Source: Triplophysa rosa (lineage: Eukaryota > Chordata > Actinopteri > Cypriniformes > Nemacheilidae). From it: a DNA stretch of 64,000 nucleotides. Each line of letters opens with the position of its first letter. Within the stretch, counting starts at the first letter, position 1. Shown here piece by piece: positions 24,430 through 37,964 of this stretch. Made by a program: the position numbers and the translations under genes. Under the pieces are notes generated by a model, which was given only the letters and a program-made list of their open reading frames with translations, did not search any database and was not told the DNA's origin. The DNA lies in NCBI RefSeq assembly GCF_024868665.1, contig NW_026634411.1, positions 25,250 to 89,249 on the forward strand, given 5' to 3'.

Positions 24430-26551
24430 TAATCTGTGTGTGTGTGTGTATCAATTATGGAGCAATTTTATTAATATGTGTGTGCGTGTGTGTGTGTATC
24501 AATATGTGTGTGTGTATTAATTTGTGTGTGTGTGTGTGTGTATTAATATGTGTGTGTGTATATTAATCTGTGTGTGTGTATATATATTGATCTGTGTGTG
24601 TGTATATTAATATGTGTGCGTGTATTAATTTGTGTATGCGTGTGCATATTAATATGTGTGTGTGTATATTAATCTGTGTGTGTGTGTGTATTAATATGTG
24701 TGTGTATATTAATGTGTGTGCGTGTGTGTGCGTGTGCGTGTGTGTGTGTATTAATTTGTGTGTGTGCGTGTGCGTGTGTGTGTGTATTAATTTGTGTGTG
24801 TGCGTGTGTGTGTGTATTGATCTGTGTGTAACACCTCGGCGCCCCAAGCTCTGAATCCTTTCTCCAGTCTCAGGGAGTTCATGGCATATGTGCCAAAGTT
24901 ATCAATCCCCTCATCCTGTCCGGTGCCCATGAGCGCTTCATACACCGCTGACATGTTGCTCATGTCCATGTACAACTCCCAGCCCAACTCCCCTACAACA
25001 CACACACAATAAAACCCACAGGTTTACACATGTACACAAACACTGCATATATTGTCATGCTCATTGAGGGTTTATTGGCATGACCGCTCACCCGTGTAGG
25101 AGATCCGGACGGCCCGGACCAGAATGCCGGCCAGCTGAATGGATTTACACTGCAGGAATCTGAACGCCGCATCGCTCATGTCTTCATCTGTCAGCTTCTG
25201 AAGAACCTTGCGGGAGTTCGGCCCGGCGATGCCCAGAACACCCATCTCATCCGTCACATTAAAAACACTCACACGATAACCACCATCAGACACCTGACGC
25301 TCCATCCATCTGTCACACACACACAATAACACCGGTCAGCATCAACACCAGAGTGCCGTTGTCAGGGTGTTGCTATGCAGTTCCTCAGGTCTGTATGACA
25401 TTGTGGTTCAAATCTCAAAACTATGAATGAGCAACAGTGATGTCTCTTTACAGCAGTGGTCACCAACCCTGCTCCTGGAGATCGACCGTCCTGAAGATTT
25501 CAGCTATAACCCCAATCAAACACACCTGAACTATCTAATCGAGGTGTTCAGGTTTGCTGGATAATGACAGACAGGTGTGCTGAAGCAGGGTTGGAGCTGC
25601 AGTCTGCAGGACGGTCGATCTCCAGGAACAGGGTTGGTGACCACTGGTCTACAGTGTAAATGCATTTCATTTATCCAGAAGGGGGCGCTGAGAGCGTGTT
25701 TGTGTTGAGAGGGAGCGTGCTGCTTTCTGATTGGTTGAGATGAAGGGGCAGACACCAGACAGCTGCATTACTGACACACACACACACACACCGCAGATCA
25801 TGCAGCTCTGATCCTGATCCTGTGATGAGCAGGAACTCTCCAGGTGCATGCTGGGTAACCGTGACCTCAGCATAGACACGCCCCCGCGGGGTCAACATGT
25901 GACTGATGTTGGTCTGACCCACCTGAGAATGAGAAGTAAACAACATGACAGATCTCAGTATGAAGAAAGTCAAGCGTGAGTCTTTATTAAAACGATCCGA
26001 CCTTCGGCAGGCTGTTAGCCAACAGTCCATCCAGCAGCTTGTGTGAATCTTCCCCTTTCACTGTGAATTTCCCAAAAGGTGAAAGGTCGATCACACCCAC
26101 TCTCTCCATCACCAGTTTACACTCACGCCCCACCGGTCCAAACCAGTTAGTCCGTCTGAAACTGGGTCTGATGGAGAGATGATGAATCAGTTATGAGTTT
26201 CTCAAGGGTTTGTGTTACTGAAGTGATGTCTGGAGGTCATCTTTGCTTTGAATGTCCCGCGGCTGCAGGATGATTATACACACATAGAAAAAACACTCAA
26301 CTCGCTGGACAATAATAAACTCCAGTGTCTCAGAGAATGTGATATTCAAGAAGTAAATCAATCGAACACGCAGTTGAGTTTTGTCAGTTATGAATATTTT
26401 GTTGAGTACAGCAGTCAGTCATTCTTCTCTTTCAGTACGGTACGGTTTGCTCATGTGTTGTGTTGTGTGTGACAGCGGGACAGGTTGAGGATCAGCAGCT
26501 ATGTTTCATTTCTAAAATCTAAAGACAGCCTGTCAACATTTGAATAATTCT

Positions 26552-26587
<36 letters not shown>

Positions 26588-26749
26588 CTCACTTGTATCC
26601 AGTGTCGTCTCCTGGTTTGTAGAAGTAATGTGGCTGCTCCCAGCCCGCGTGGAAACCCATTGAACATTTATCCTTTAATAGCTCATAAACACCACTGACT
26701 CTGTTAGTCGGTCGGCCTGCAAAACGCTCCTCTTTAGGGTAACCCACTG

Positions 26750-26786
<37 letters not shown>

Positions 26787-29700
26787 TGTCTGGTTTATTA
26801 TCTCCGTGGGGACAGTCCATAGGCGTAATGTTTTTATACTGTACAAACTGTATATTCTATCCCCTATCCCTAACCCTATCCCTAAACCTAAAGATCATAG
26901 AACACTTTTTGCATTTTTAGATTTTTTAAAAATATTGTTCTGTACAATTTATTAGCTTTTGTGCCCATGAGGACCTCAATTTTGGTCCCCACAGTGACAC
27001 AAATCCACATGTGTTGGTGTGCATTCAGGTTTAGGTCCCCACCGGGATATACAAACATGAACACATACAAACATGAACACACACACACAGAGATGGGGTT
27101 AATTGACACGTGTGTAGTGTACATGCTTTTTTCAGCCAAGCACACACGCCGTGCGCACACGTGTTTCTCAGACTCACCAACGTTGTTGAATCCGTAAGAT
27201 TCTCTGGCTTTGGCACACAGGTACGATGCGCTGGTCCACTGACCATAGCGGTTTGGGTCACATTCGATGAGGTCATACGGCGGCTCTCCGCTCATGATCC
27301 AATCACTGAGAAACTTCCCCACCCCTCCAGAGTGAATGATACCATACCTGTCAATCAAATATTTGAACATCTGAACAACTTTTGCATTCAGAACTCGTGA
27401 CATAAAGCAGTGTGTGTTGTGTGTGTACCCGAAGCCGATGGCAGTCCAGTAGTTGCGTGCGCCCTGGTGCGGTCCGATCATAGGCAGCAGGTCAGGAGTG
27501 TATGTGATTGGTCCAGATACGATGTTAATGATGTCGGCGTTCTTCAGAACCGGCACCATCTCCATGGCCATTTCCACGTGATCCATGATCCGGTCCAGAT
27601 CAGACTCAAACAGTTCCTTACCGAAACCTTCAAAACACACAACAAGTCACAGAAGAATTTGTGTCACAACAGTTCTGAGACTGATTCTACACGATCCTAC
27701 GGTTCTTTGCGTGTTGTGTGTCATCTATGGTGCGTTCACCTGGAGGAACGCCATCTCTGATCCACGAGTCCTGCAGAACCATCTTCTCCTCTGTCTCGTA
27801 GGGTCCGAAAAGAAGGCCGTCCCGCTCCTGACGCAGATAATACGAGCCCTCCAGATCTCTGATCACAGGAAGTTCTTTCTTCAGAGCTTTGACCTCCGGA
27901 ACGGTTGCCGTGACGACATACTGGTGATGTACAGGAACAGTGGGATGCTGAAAACCGATCATCTGACCCAGCTCACGCGCCCAGAAACCTTCAAACACGA
28001 CGGAAAGAGACGACAGGAGTTATCGCTCATGCCTCAGGAGACTTACAATGAGTTAAAAAAACAGCTGACTGAAAGTGTGTGGAGACATCGCAGGAAATCA
28101 AATCATGTACAAGCACACAGTCTGAGATCTCATGTGAAACACCAGTGTCTTTAAGAAAGAAGAGATGTGATGTGTAAACAAATCCTCATGCACACATTCC
28201 ACATCCACTGACCTTTGACCTCTTTCTGTCTGACCCATCAGAACCACAAACAGGACAGATGATGATTTCATTTATTCATCATTGGAGTTTGGGTTCCTCG
28301 CCACAGCAGGGCAGTGTTGGCTTGCTCACCGGGAGACTGCATTTATTTATTTATTCATTCATTTATTAGATATTATTTATTATAATCAGGGGTGCACATA
28401 AGTTTTTCTATCTGGTTCTCAAAAGAGCACCTGGAGATTCGGTTTGGTGCTCACATTGCACATAGTGTGACAAATTATATTTACCTATTAAAAATAAAAG
28501 TAAAAAAGTAGTTACTTTTTAATGAACAATAAACAAAATAATAAAGTGGGATAATACTATATTTATTTTACTTTAAAGTACACTTAAAATACAATGATAA
28601 TGTATTTCTTCTTGTTTTTCGTTTTACATTAGTAAATATTCATTTTCAACACCAATTTTGAAACCTAAAACAACAACCTTTTTGGTTTTTGGCAGGTTGC
28701 TGGGAAGTGCACTTGCGAGCGCACATGGAGACTTGCGGTGCGGAGCTGGGATCGAGTATAGCAGAGAAACACAAGCTGCGTGCAAGTGTCAAGTTTAAAC
28801 AGCTTGTCCTCTTAGAAAGTTTAAGAGAAGCGGTGTTTTGGTAGACGAGCAGCGCAGTTCCAGTCATTCACAGTAGTGGTGGGCGGATCGATCCTGAAGT
28901 ATCGATACTTTCGATACTGAGGTTGTATCTTAAAGGATCGATCCTAACATAAAAATATCGATACTAATGTGTTTTTAGTTTTTACTACTGATTTTATTTA
29001 TTTACTAATATAGCTAATAATTGTATAATGAAGAAAAACTATTTCCCATACACCTAGTTTTGCACACGTTGCTCCTCCCTGCCCTGCTGTGTTTTGTAGT
29101 CCGCTATCACGTGACTCAGCAGCCAAGCGCAAGCGCGCAGACGCAGCTGCAGCCGGCGAAAAGAAGAGGAGCATCGTGTGGAGTTATCACCTCGGTGAAT
29201 AAAAACACTGCGAACTGCGATGTATGGCAGTGGGCCTTTGGGGGTAAAAAGCCAAAGATTGAAAGTACTTTATTATTTAAGCACTTTATTTACTTTGTGT
29301 CTCAAACAATTGTGTGCACTTTGTTTATAAATTCACTTAAAAAAGTGTAATGAAAGGGAAACATGTTAATTTGTTCTATTATTTTGTCTAAACATAACAC
29401 TGAACAAAAACGGAAAAGCAGTTTTAAATCTTTGTTCTTGAGTAATAATTTTGTCACTTTGTTTTTTTTTAAAGCTAGAGAAGTAGTACTGGGATAACGA
29501 GAAATTGTTTTGTAATATATCGTTTTTCTGTTCTGTTAATCTGTTATTGTTACTATTTTCCAGTAATAATTTGGTGCAAAGTTCAGTTTGCAAATTCGAT
29601 TACAGGAATAAATAACTAAATAAATAGATTTATTTGGTTTAAATGATGTCCAGTGTTTTAACATCTACATGATTAATTAGCCTACAGGCACATTAAGAGC

Positions 29701-31589
29701 ACAAATCACAAAATATTTTAGTGGTCATGAAAATGTATTCAGATTTAGCATATTAATGATGCATTCATCTGATAAATCATGACATTTCATTTACAGGAAA
29801 GTAAATGTAAGTTCAAGTGAATGCTTTTTAAAAGTAAAAAGTATTGGTATCGATAATCGCCAATACTGGCCCTGCATTTACTTGGTATCGGATGGATACT
29901 AATTTTACAGATCGCCCACCACTATCGCACGCAGAACGAGCTGCGGGGCCCATATCCACACCGTTTGCGTTCCCCTGTCTGAAGAGCAGCTCCACAAAAT
30001 TAGGTCTGGTTGAAAATGTAGCAAGAGGTATTTTTCAAACACATAGAGTAAAACCAGTGCACATTGTCACAAAACAATCAAAAACTAGTTTTGATGAGTA
30101 TTTGCACCAATGTTATCCAACTAGATACTATTGCAAAGCAAAAATATCCTTGATAAACTCATGTAGTAAGCAATGCAGCGTTCTAAACTGTATTTACAGA
30201 GATTTTATTTTGGTCGCGCTGCACCGTGCGCACCACTTATTGTATCCCTGATATAATGATCTTGCTTGGTCTATAACACCATCACTGGCTGTGTTTTACT
30301 TTTGTGTTTTCTTATTGCTCTGTAAGCTGCTTTGGAACAATGCACATTGGAAAAGCGCTATAATAATAAAATTGAATTGAATTGAATTGAATATCCTCCC
30401 TTAACTCTATAGATCATCTGAGGACATTACCAATGACCCAACACACGCACACGCACACCACAAACCGCGCACGCGACACACCACACGCACACCACGACAC
30501 ACACACACACACAACAGGCTTTGGTTGACTATCCCCGTGGGGACAGTCCATAGGCGTAATGTTTTTATACTGTACAAACTGTATATTCTATCCCCTATCC
30601 CTAACCCTATCCCTAAACCTAAAGATCATAGAACACTTTTTGCATTTTTAGATTTGTAAAAAATATTGTTCTGTACAATTTATTAGCTTTTGTTGCCCAT
30701 GGGACCTCAATTTTGGTCCCCACGTGACACGAGTAATAAAAAAAAAAAAAAGGCGTTGTGGCTAATGGTTAGAGAGCGGACTCATGACCAGAAGGTTGCC
30801 GGTTCGATTCCAGGGCCGGCGGGTAACAACTGAGGTGCCTTGAGCAAGGCACCTTACCCTACTTGCTCCCGGGCGCTGTCAGTGATAGCTGCCCACTCTC
30901 CGGGGGTACGTGTGTTCACTACTCTCTGGATGGGTAAATGCAGAGGTCACATTTCGTTGCCTTGTCTTGTACATGTGCATGAAAATATTGAACAAATCTA
31001 AATCTAATATGTGTGTGTTGTGTTGTTTGTCCACCGGGATTATAACATGACACTACCCCCAGAAGCACGCACCACAGTGATCGTCATCACCGTAACCACC
31101 CACAACTACAAGTAGAGTGTGTGCACCCACCATCAAAAGGAGCAGATAGTTAGTAAAGAATGAGTAGTTTTTTTGCATGTTCGCATATTTTCCTGTGTCT
31201 TCTCGCTCAAATTTCTTGTTACTAATTATAACTCAGGGTAATGTAACACCACAACACACAACACACACACACCCACACACACACACACACACACGACACG
31301 CTTTGGTTGACTATCCCGTGGGGACAGTCCATAGGCGTAATGTTTTTATACTGTACAAACTGTATATTCTATCCCCTATCCCTAACCCTATCCCTAAACC
31401 TAAAGATCATAGAACACTTTTTGCATTTTTAGATTTGTAAAAAATATTGTTCTGTACAATTTATAGCTTTTTTGCCCAGAGGACCTCAATTTTGTCCCCA
31501 CGTGACACAGTCCCCATGGTTTAGGTCCCCACCGGGATATACAAACATGACCGCACACACAGACAACACACACACACACACACAACACA

Positions 31590-31645
<56 letters not shown>

Positions 31646-34600
31646 AGGGTTTGTAAACATCATCAACACACAAACTGAACTCTGAAACAAAAATAAAGTG
31701 TCCAGTGGGTTAAGTCCAGTGAGAGGCGTGTGACACAACACCTCTGACCATTGGCTGAAAACTCAACTGTTGACGAGAGCTGATTGGCTGATCGCGTGTG
31801 AGAGAAAAAATGCCAAAAACTAATAAAAACAACTCTGCAGAAACCAAAACACACAAACACATCTGAATCTGAATCAGCACTCTACACAAATCCTCTCATT
31901 TATAGAGTCGTAATAAACATCAGAAATGACTGCAGAAATAATCCACACACTCCCACACTTACACGCACACACGCGCACAGAGACATGATGATGATGATGA
32001 TGTGTGTCAGTTATGTCAGTCTCCAGACTGTGAAATACAGTTGTTTGTAAATAACACTGACAGTGATGTTTACACAAACAGACGGGTCAGAATGGGAAAC
32101 CTACACATGTTTCACACACTATGAAGAGTTTGGGATATTTGAAATCTATCTCATTATAATCAGACATTAGACTGTCTGAAGGTTAAACACACACACACAA
32201 ACACACAAGCAGAGGGTCAGTGTGTGTTTGGGTTGTTATTGGTCAGTGTTGACCTTCAGACCCCGTGTGACTGCGCAATGTGTGTCTGAATGTCTTATCA
32301 CCGCTGGTTAAACAACAGCACAACTACACAAAACATCTGTGCAACACACACACGATGTGTTGAGTGACATCATCATATGTTTAACAGAGAGGGCTGTGGG
32401 GGGTGTGGCCTAACCTGTGGCGTTGACAATGCGATTGGCTCGGATGGTTCCGTGTGGAGTCTGGACATCCCATCTGCCATCAGCGGTGGGCGTGAGACCC
32501 GTGACCGGCGCCGGGTGATAGATCTGAGCGCCGTACATACGAGCGCCTGCCGCCAGAGCCATGGTCAGAGAATACGGATCAATGTGACCATCGCCGGGGT
32601 TATAGAGACCCGCCAACACCTGAGACCAACACGAGACAGAGATGAGAGACGTCCAGAAAGAGCAGAAACTGAATGAAGAGATGTGAGGTCACGGTGCCTT
32701 GTTCATGTTGAGCAGAGGAAAGAGCTCATGGATCTGCTCGGGTGCGATGAGAAACTGTGGTGTGGGGTGCCAGTGGGTTCTGCTCATCTGATATTTCAGC
32801 TCATCCACTCGGACCGGAGAGGATGCCAGTCTGATGCTGCCGGGCTGATGGAAACCCACGGCCTACAACACACGACACACATCCACCAATCATAGAAGCC
32901 CAACACAAATCCTGAGATATCCTGATTTCTGAAAGCTCACCTGTCCCGTCTCCTCCTCCAGCTGCTCAAAGAGCTTAATGCTGTAATAATGAATCTTCTT
33001 CAGATTGATGCCTGGATGATAATATGTGGTGAGGCCCGCCTACAGATGACATCATCAACACACACATGACCACACTGAAGATTGATATATATATGACATC
33101 ATTGACATGATAATGTTTCAGTGCATGTACCGCGTGCCATGTGGACCCGGCCGTCAGCTCGGACTTCTCCAGCAGAACCACGTCCTTTTGTCCGGCTTTA
33201 GCCAGATGATACGCCACACTGACCCCCACACAACCTCCACCAATGATCACAGTCTTCGCTGAATCCTGCCAGCGCCTGCTCAGAGCCGCACAACCTCCAT
33301 CACTGACAACAACACAACACAACACTTATACACAACACACAACCTCCACTGATGATCACAGTCTCTGCTGAATCCTGCCAGCGCCTGCCCAGAGCCGCAC
33401 AACCTCCATCACTGACAACAACACAACGTCTTGGTTATGGATGTAACCTCTGTTCCCTGATGGAGGGAACGAGACGTTGTGTCAAACCGACAGATGGGGT
33501 TTGACTTGAGAACCTATCGTCTTCCGACTAACTTTCGAAAAGGCCAATGAAATTGGTGAATGAAATTTGCATGCCGGACTCCGCCCCGGATATCCAGGTA
33601 TAAAAGGAGACGGCGTGCTGCATTCATTCACTTTTTGGGCTGAGGAGCCTGAGAGCATCTCTCGACTTCTGCAACGGGCGGCTAGCGTTGTGGCATGAAG
33701 GACACAACGTCTCGTTCCCTCCATCAGGGATCAGAGGTTACATCCTTAACCAAGACGTTCCCTTTCTGTCGGTCTCTCGACATTGTGTCGAACCGACAGA
33801 TGGGGTTCCTGTGGAAAATGCCACAGCGCTGTGCCGCGTCACAATCTCTAGCAAGCGACGCTGACTGGCCTAGGCGTGTCAGACGTGAGCGCTAGCGTAA
33901 AATTGTAGCCGTCCAGTGGAGAGGTAGGGGATCCCAGAGCTTTTTGACCAAAGGTGGGAAGCCCCTGCCACCGGCCGTCACGGGCAGAGACCTTCTTCTC
34001 TAACGGCAAGAAGCTGCCCGGCACCGTAAGGGCCACTGGGGAAGCGCTATTTCCTCACTGAGGAAACGTGCTACGAAGGCCACTTCCTGTCGTAGGGAGG
34101 AATTCAGTGGAGTCACCAACATGGTCTCGCTGGCAGGGGAGAACTCATGGGAGGAGTGTGCGGACTGTAAGGGTGTACCGCAAGAGGTGGAGCCCACCTA
34201 GGGGAGGTCATGGGTTACCATCCTGGGAACCAGACCATGAAAATACATCATACGGAACCGCCCTGCTGGGGGGTTACTACGTGTGGGGCACTAGGTCCGG
34301 TTAGAGTCATACGCTAAATAACTCCGCTNCACAGTCATACTACAGCTCTGAACTCTTAACATGTCCACATTTCACTCATTTGTCTTGCATGTTTAAAGGG
34401 GTCATATGGCGTGAACACGTGTTTTTCTGTGTCTTTGGTGTGTTATAAGTTGCTCATGCATGTATTAGACACGTATAATTGCAGAAATGAAAGTGTGGGA
34501 ACAAAAGATGCATTCTATGTAAAAGCGAATGCTCACCCAGACCTGCCTGAAACACCTCGTGTAGCCACACCCCCACAAATCTACATCAGCTGGTGGTCTG

Positions 34601-35069
34601 ATTGGACTAAGACCGCCCAAATGTAGATGAAAGTAAGGTGGGCGTACCTGTCAGTACAATTGAAGAGGAACCTGATGTTCCAAATATGGTCAGAGGCGTT
34701 ACATTTCCCTCACACGCTTGCAGTATTCCACCAATCACTACGCACTGGTGAACTGGCCAATCACAGCACACCTCGCTTTTCAGAGCCATGAGCTTTGTAA
34801 AACATCTGCACGTTTCAGAGAGGCGGAGCAAAGAGGAGATACAAACATGCACGGTGTGTGGAAAATACCTTAAATCCTGTATACACATTGTATTACATCT
34901 AAAACAAACCATAATATTCCTTTTAGCCGTGTCATATGACCCCTTTAAAGCCTCCTAAAGCATTAAATGCCAAATGAATAAATGTAAAGAATTAAAACAA
35001 TTGTGTTGTAAAGAATTGAGATTCAAATGAAACATAACTGAGATATGATAGAGCAAGCTCTGAGAAATG

Positions 35070-35104
<35 letters not shown>

Positions 35105-35562
35105 CATGTTTGTATATCCCGGTGGGGACCTAAACCTGAATACACACCAACACATGGGGACTCGTGTCACCGTGGGGACCAAAATTGAGGTCCTCATGGG
35201 CACAAAAGCTTATAAATTGTACAGAACAATATTTTTAAAAATCTAAAAATGCAAAAAGTGTTCTATGATCTATAGGTTTAGGGGTTGGGTAAAAACATAC
35301 ATGTGTGTGTGATCTGTCATCACCTTATTGAGTTTAATGAAATAATCCAAACCAGCTTCAAGAGGATTTGTGTCACAGTTCATCTGAAATCAAAACATGG
35401 TCAGTCACTTCATACATTCATACAGTCTGTGTGAGAGAGAGTGTATTAATATGTGTGTGTGTTTGTGTGTGCGTGTATCAATATGTGTGTGTATATTAAT
35501 CTGTGTGTGTGTGTGTATTAATGTGTGTGTTTATATATTGATCTGTGTGAGAGAGAGTGTAT

Positions 35563-35603
<41 letters not shown>

Positions 35604-37725
35604 TAATCTGTGTGTGTGTGTGTATCAATTATGGAGCAATTTTATTAATATGTGTGTGCGTGTGTGTGTGTATCAATATGTGTGTGTGTATTAATTTGTG
35701 TGTGTGTGTGTGTGTATTAATATGTGTGTGTGTATATTAATCTGTGTGTGTGTATATATATTGATCTGTGTGTGTGTATATTAATATGTGTGCGTGTATT
35801 AATTTGTGTATGCGTGTGCATATTAATATGTGTGTGTGTATATTAATCTGTGTGTGTGTGTGTATTAATATGTGTGTGTATATTAATGTGTGTGCGTGTG
35901 TGTGCGTGTGCGTGTGTGTGTGTATTAATTTGTGTGTGTGCGTGTGCGTGTGTGTGTGTATTAATTTGTGTGTGTGCGTGTGTGTGTGTATTGATCTGTG
36001 TGTAACACCTCGGCGCCCCAAGCTCTGAATCCTTTCTCCAGTCTCAGGGAGTTCATGGCATATGTGCCAAAGTTATCAATCCCCTCATCCTGTCCGGTGC
36101 CCATGAGCGCTTCATACACCGCTGACATGTTGCTCATGTCCATGTACAACTCCCAGCCCAACTCCCCTACAACACACACACAATAAAACCCACAGGTTTA
36201 CACATGTACACAAACACTGCATATATTGTCATGCTCATTGAGGGTTTATTGGCATGACCGCTCACCCGTGTAGGAGATCCGGACGGCCCGGACCAGAATG
36301 CCGGCCAGCTGAATGGATTTACACTGCAGGAATCTGAACGCCGCATCGCTCATGTCTTCATCTGTCAGCTTCTGAAGAACCTTGCGGGAGTTCGGCCCGG
36401 CGATGCCCAGAACACCCATCTCATCCGTCACATTAAAAACACTCACACGATAACCACCATCAGACACCTGACGCTCCATCCATCTGTCACACACACACAA
36501 TAACACCGGTCAGCATCAACACCAGAGTGCCGTTGTCAGGGTGTTGCTATGCAGTTCCTCAGGTCTGTATGACATTGTGGTTCAAATCTCAAAACTATGA
36601 ATGAGCAACAGTGATGTCTCTTTACAGCAGTGGTCACCAACCCTGCTCCTGGAGATCGACCGTCCTGAAGATTTCAGCTATAACCCCAATCAAACACACC
36701 TGAACTATCTAATCGAGGTGTTCAGGTTTGCTGGATAATGACAGACAGGTGTGCTGAAGCAGGGTTGGAGCTGCAGTCTGCAGGACGGTCGATCTCCAGG
36801 AACAGGGTTGGTGACCACTGGTCTACAGTGTAAATGCATTTCATTTATCCAGAAGGGGGCGCTGAGAGCGTGTTTGTGTTGAGAGGGAGCGTGCTGCTTT
36901 CTGATTGGTTGAGATGAAGGGGCAGACACCAGACAGCTGCATTACTGACACACACACACACACACCGCAGATCATGCAGCTCTGATCCTGATCCTGTGAT
37001 GAGCAGGAACTCTCCAGGTGCATGCTGGGTAACCGTGACCTCAGCATAGACACGCCCCCGCGGGGTCAACATGTGACTGATGTTGGTCTGACCCACCTGA
37101 GAATGAGAAGTAAACAACATGACAGATCTCAGTATGAAGAAAGTCAAGCGTGAGTCTTTATTAAAACGATCCGACCTTCGGCAGGCTGTTAGCCAACAGT
37201 CCATCCAGCAGCTTGTGTGAATCTTCCCCTTTCACTGTGAATTTCCCAAAAGGTGAAAGGTCGATCACACCCACTCTCTCCATCACCAGTTTACACTCAC
37301 GCCCCACCGGTCCAAACCAGTTAGTCCGTCTGAAACTGGGTCTGATGGAGAGATGATGAATCAGTTATGAGTTTCTCAAGGGTTTGTGTTACTGAAGTGA
37401 TGTCTGGAGGTCATCTTTGCTTTGAATGTCCCGCGGCTGCAGGATGATTATACACACATAGAAAAAACACTCAACTCGCTGGACAATAATAAACTCCAGT
37501 GTCTCAGAGAATGTGATATTCAAGAAGTAAATCAATCGAACACGCAGTTGAGTTTTGTCAGTTATGAATATTTTGTTGAGTACAGCAGTCAGTCATTCTT
37601 CTCTTTCAGTACGGTACGGTTTGCTCATGTGTTGTGTTGTGTGTGACAGCGGGACAGGTTGAGGATCAGCAGCTATGTTTCATTTCTAAAATCTAAAGAC
37701 AGCCTGTCAACATTTGAATAATTCT

Positions 37726-37761
<36 letters not shown>

Positions 37762-37923
37762 CTCACTTGTATCCAGTGTCGTCTCCTGGTTTGTAGAAGT
37801 AATGTGGCTGCTCCCAGCCCGCGTGGAAACCCATTGAACATTTATCCTTTAATAGCTCATAAACACCACTGACTCTGTTAGTCGGTCGGCCTGCAAAACG
37901 CTCCTCTTTAGGGTAACCCACTG

Positions 37924-37964
<41 letters not shown>

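Larger units (their letters stand above)
23405..33302 (-). other. dmgdh: Second assembly copy of dmgdh exons 2-14 (first contig)
   Basis: Coding order: exon 2 33131-33302, exon 3 32941-33039, exon 4 32698-32862, exon 5 32415-32619, exon 6 27740-27988, exon 7 27429-27627, exon 8 27178-27347, exon 9 26593-26746, exon 10 26002-26167, exon 11 25792-25922, exon 12 25092-25309, exon 13 24835-24992, exon 14 24150-24209, and exon 14 again at 23405-23464. They are nearly identical to the set at 35.3-44.4 kb and keep the same splice sites, including the GC donor of intron 4. This is the end of the contig before the N at 34329 and most likely the same locus assembled twice. Exons 15-16 at 22067-22201 and 21487-21705 follow and complete the gene. 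Confidence 0.85.

Noticed and set aside
26888..27640. 250-codon minus-strand frame
   Set aside because: It is dmgdh exons 7 and 8 read through introns and into a GTCCCC element. The true exons have clear splice sites and phases.
29106..29115. ATCACGTGAC E-box in intron 5 (also 40291-40300)
   Set aside because: It lies inside a transposon far from any start, so a regulatory call is not supported.
30752..31005. tRNA gene considered from the A and B boxes
   Set aside because: No full cloverleaf; the long body and LINE-like tail mark a tRNA-derived SINE, with a second copy at 41903.
33482..34304. Short frames in both strands of the DIRS terminal region
   Set aside because: They lie in the non-coding inverted terminal and internal complementary regions.
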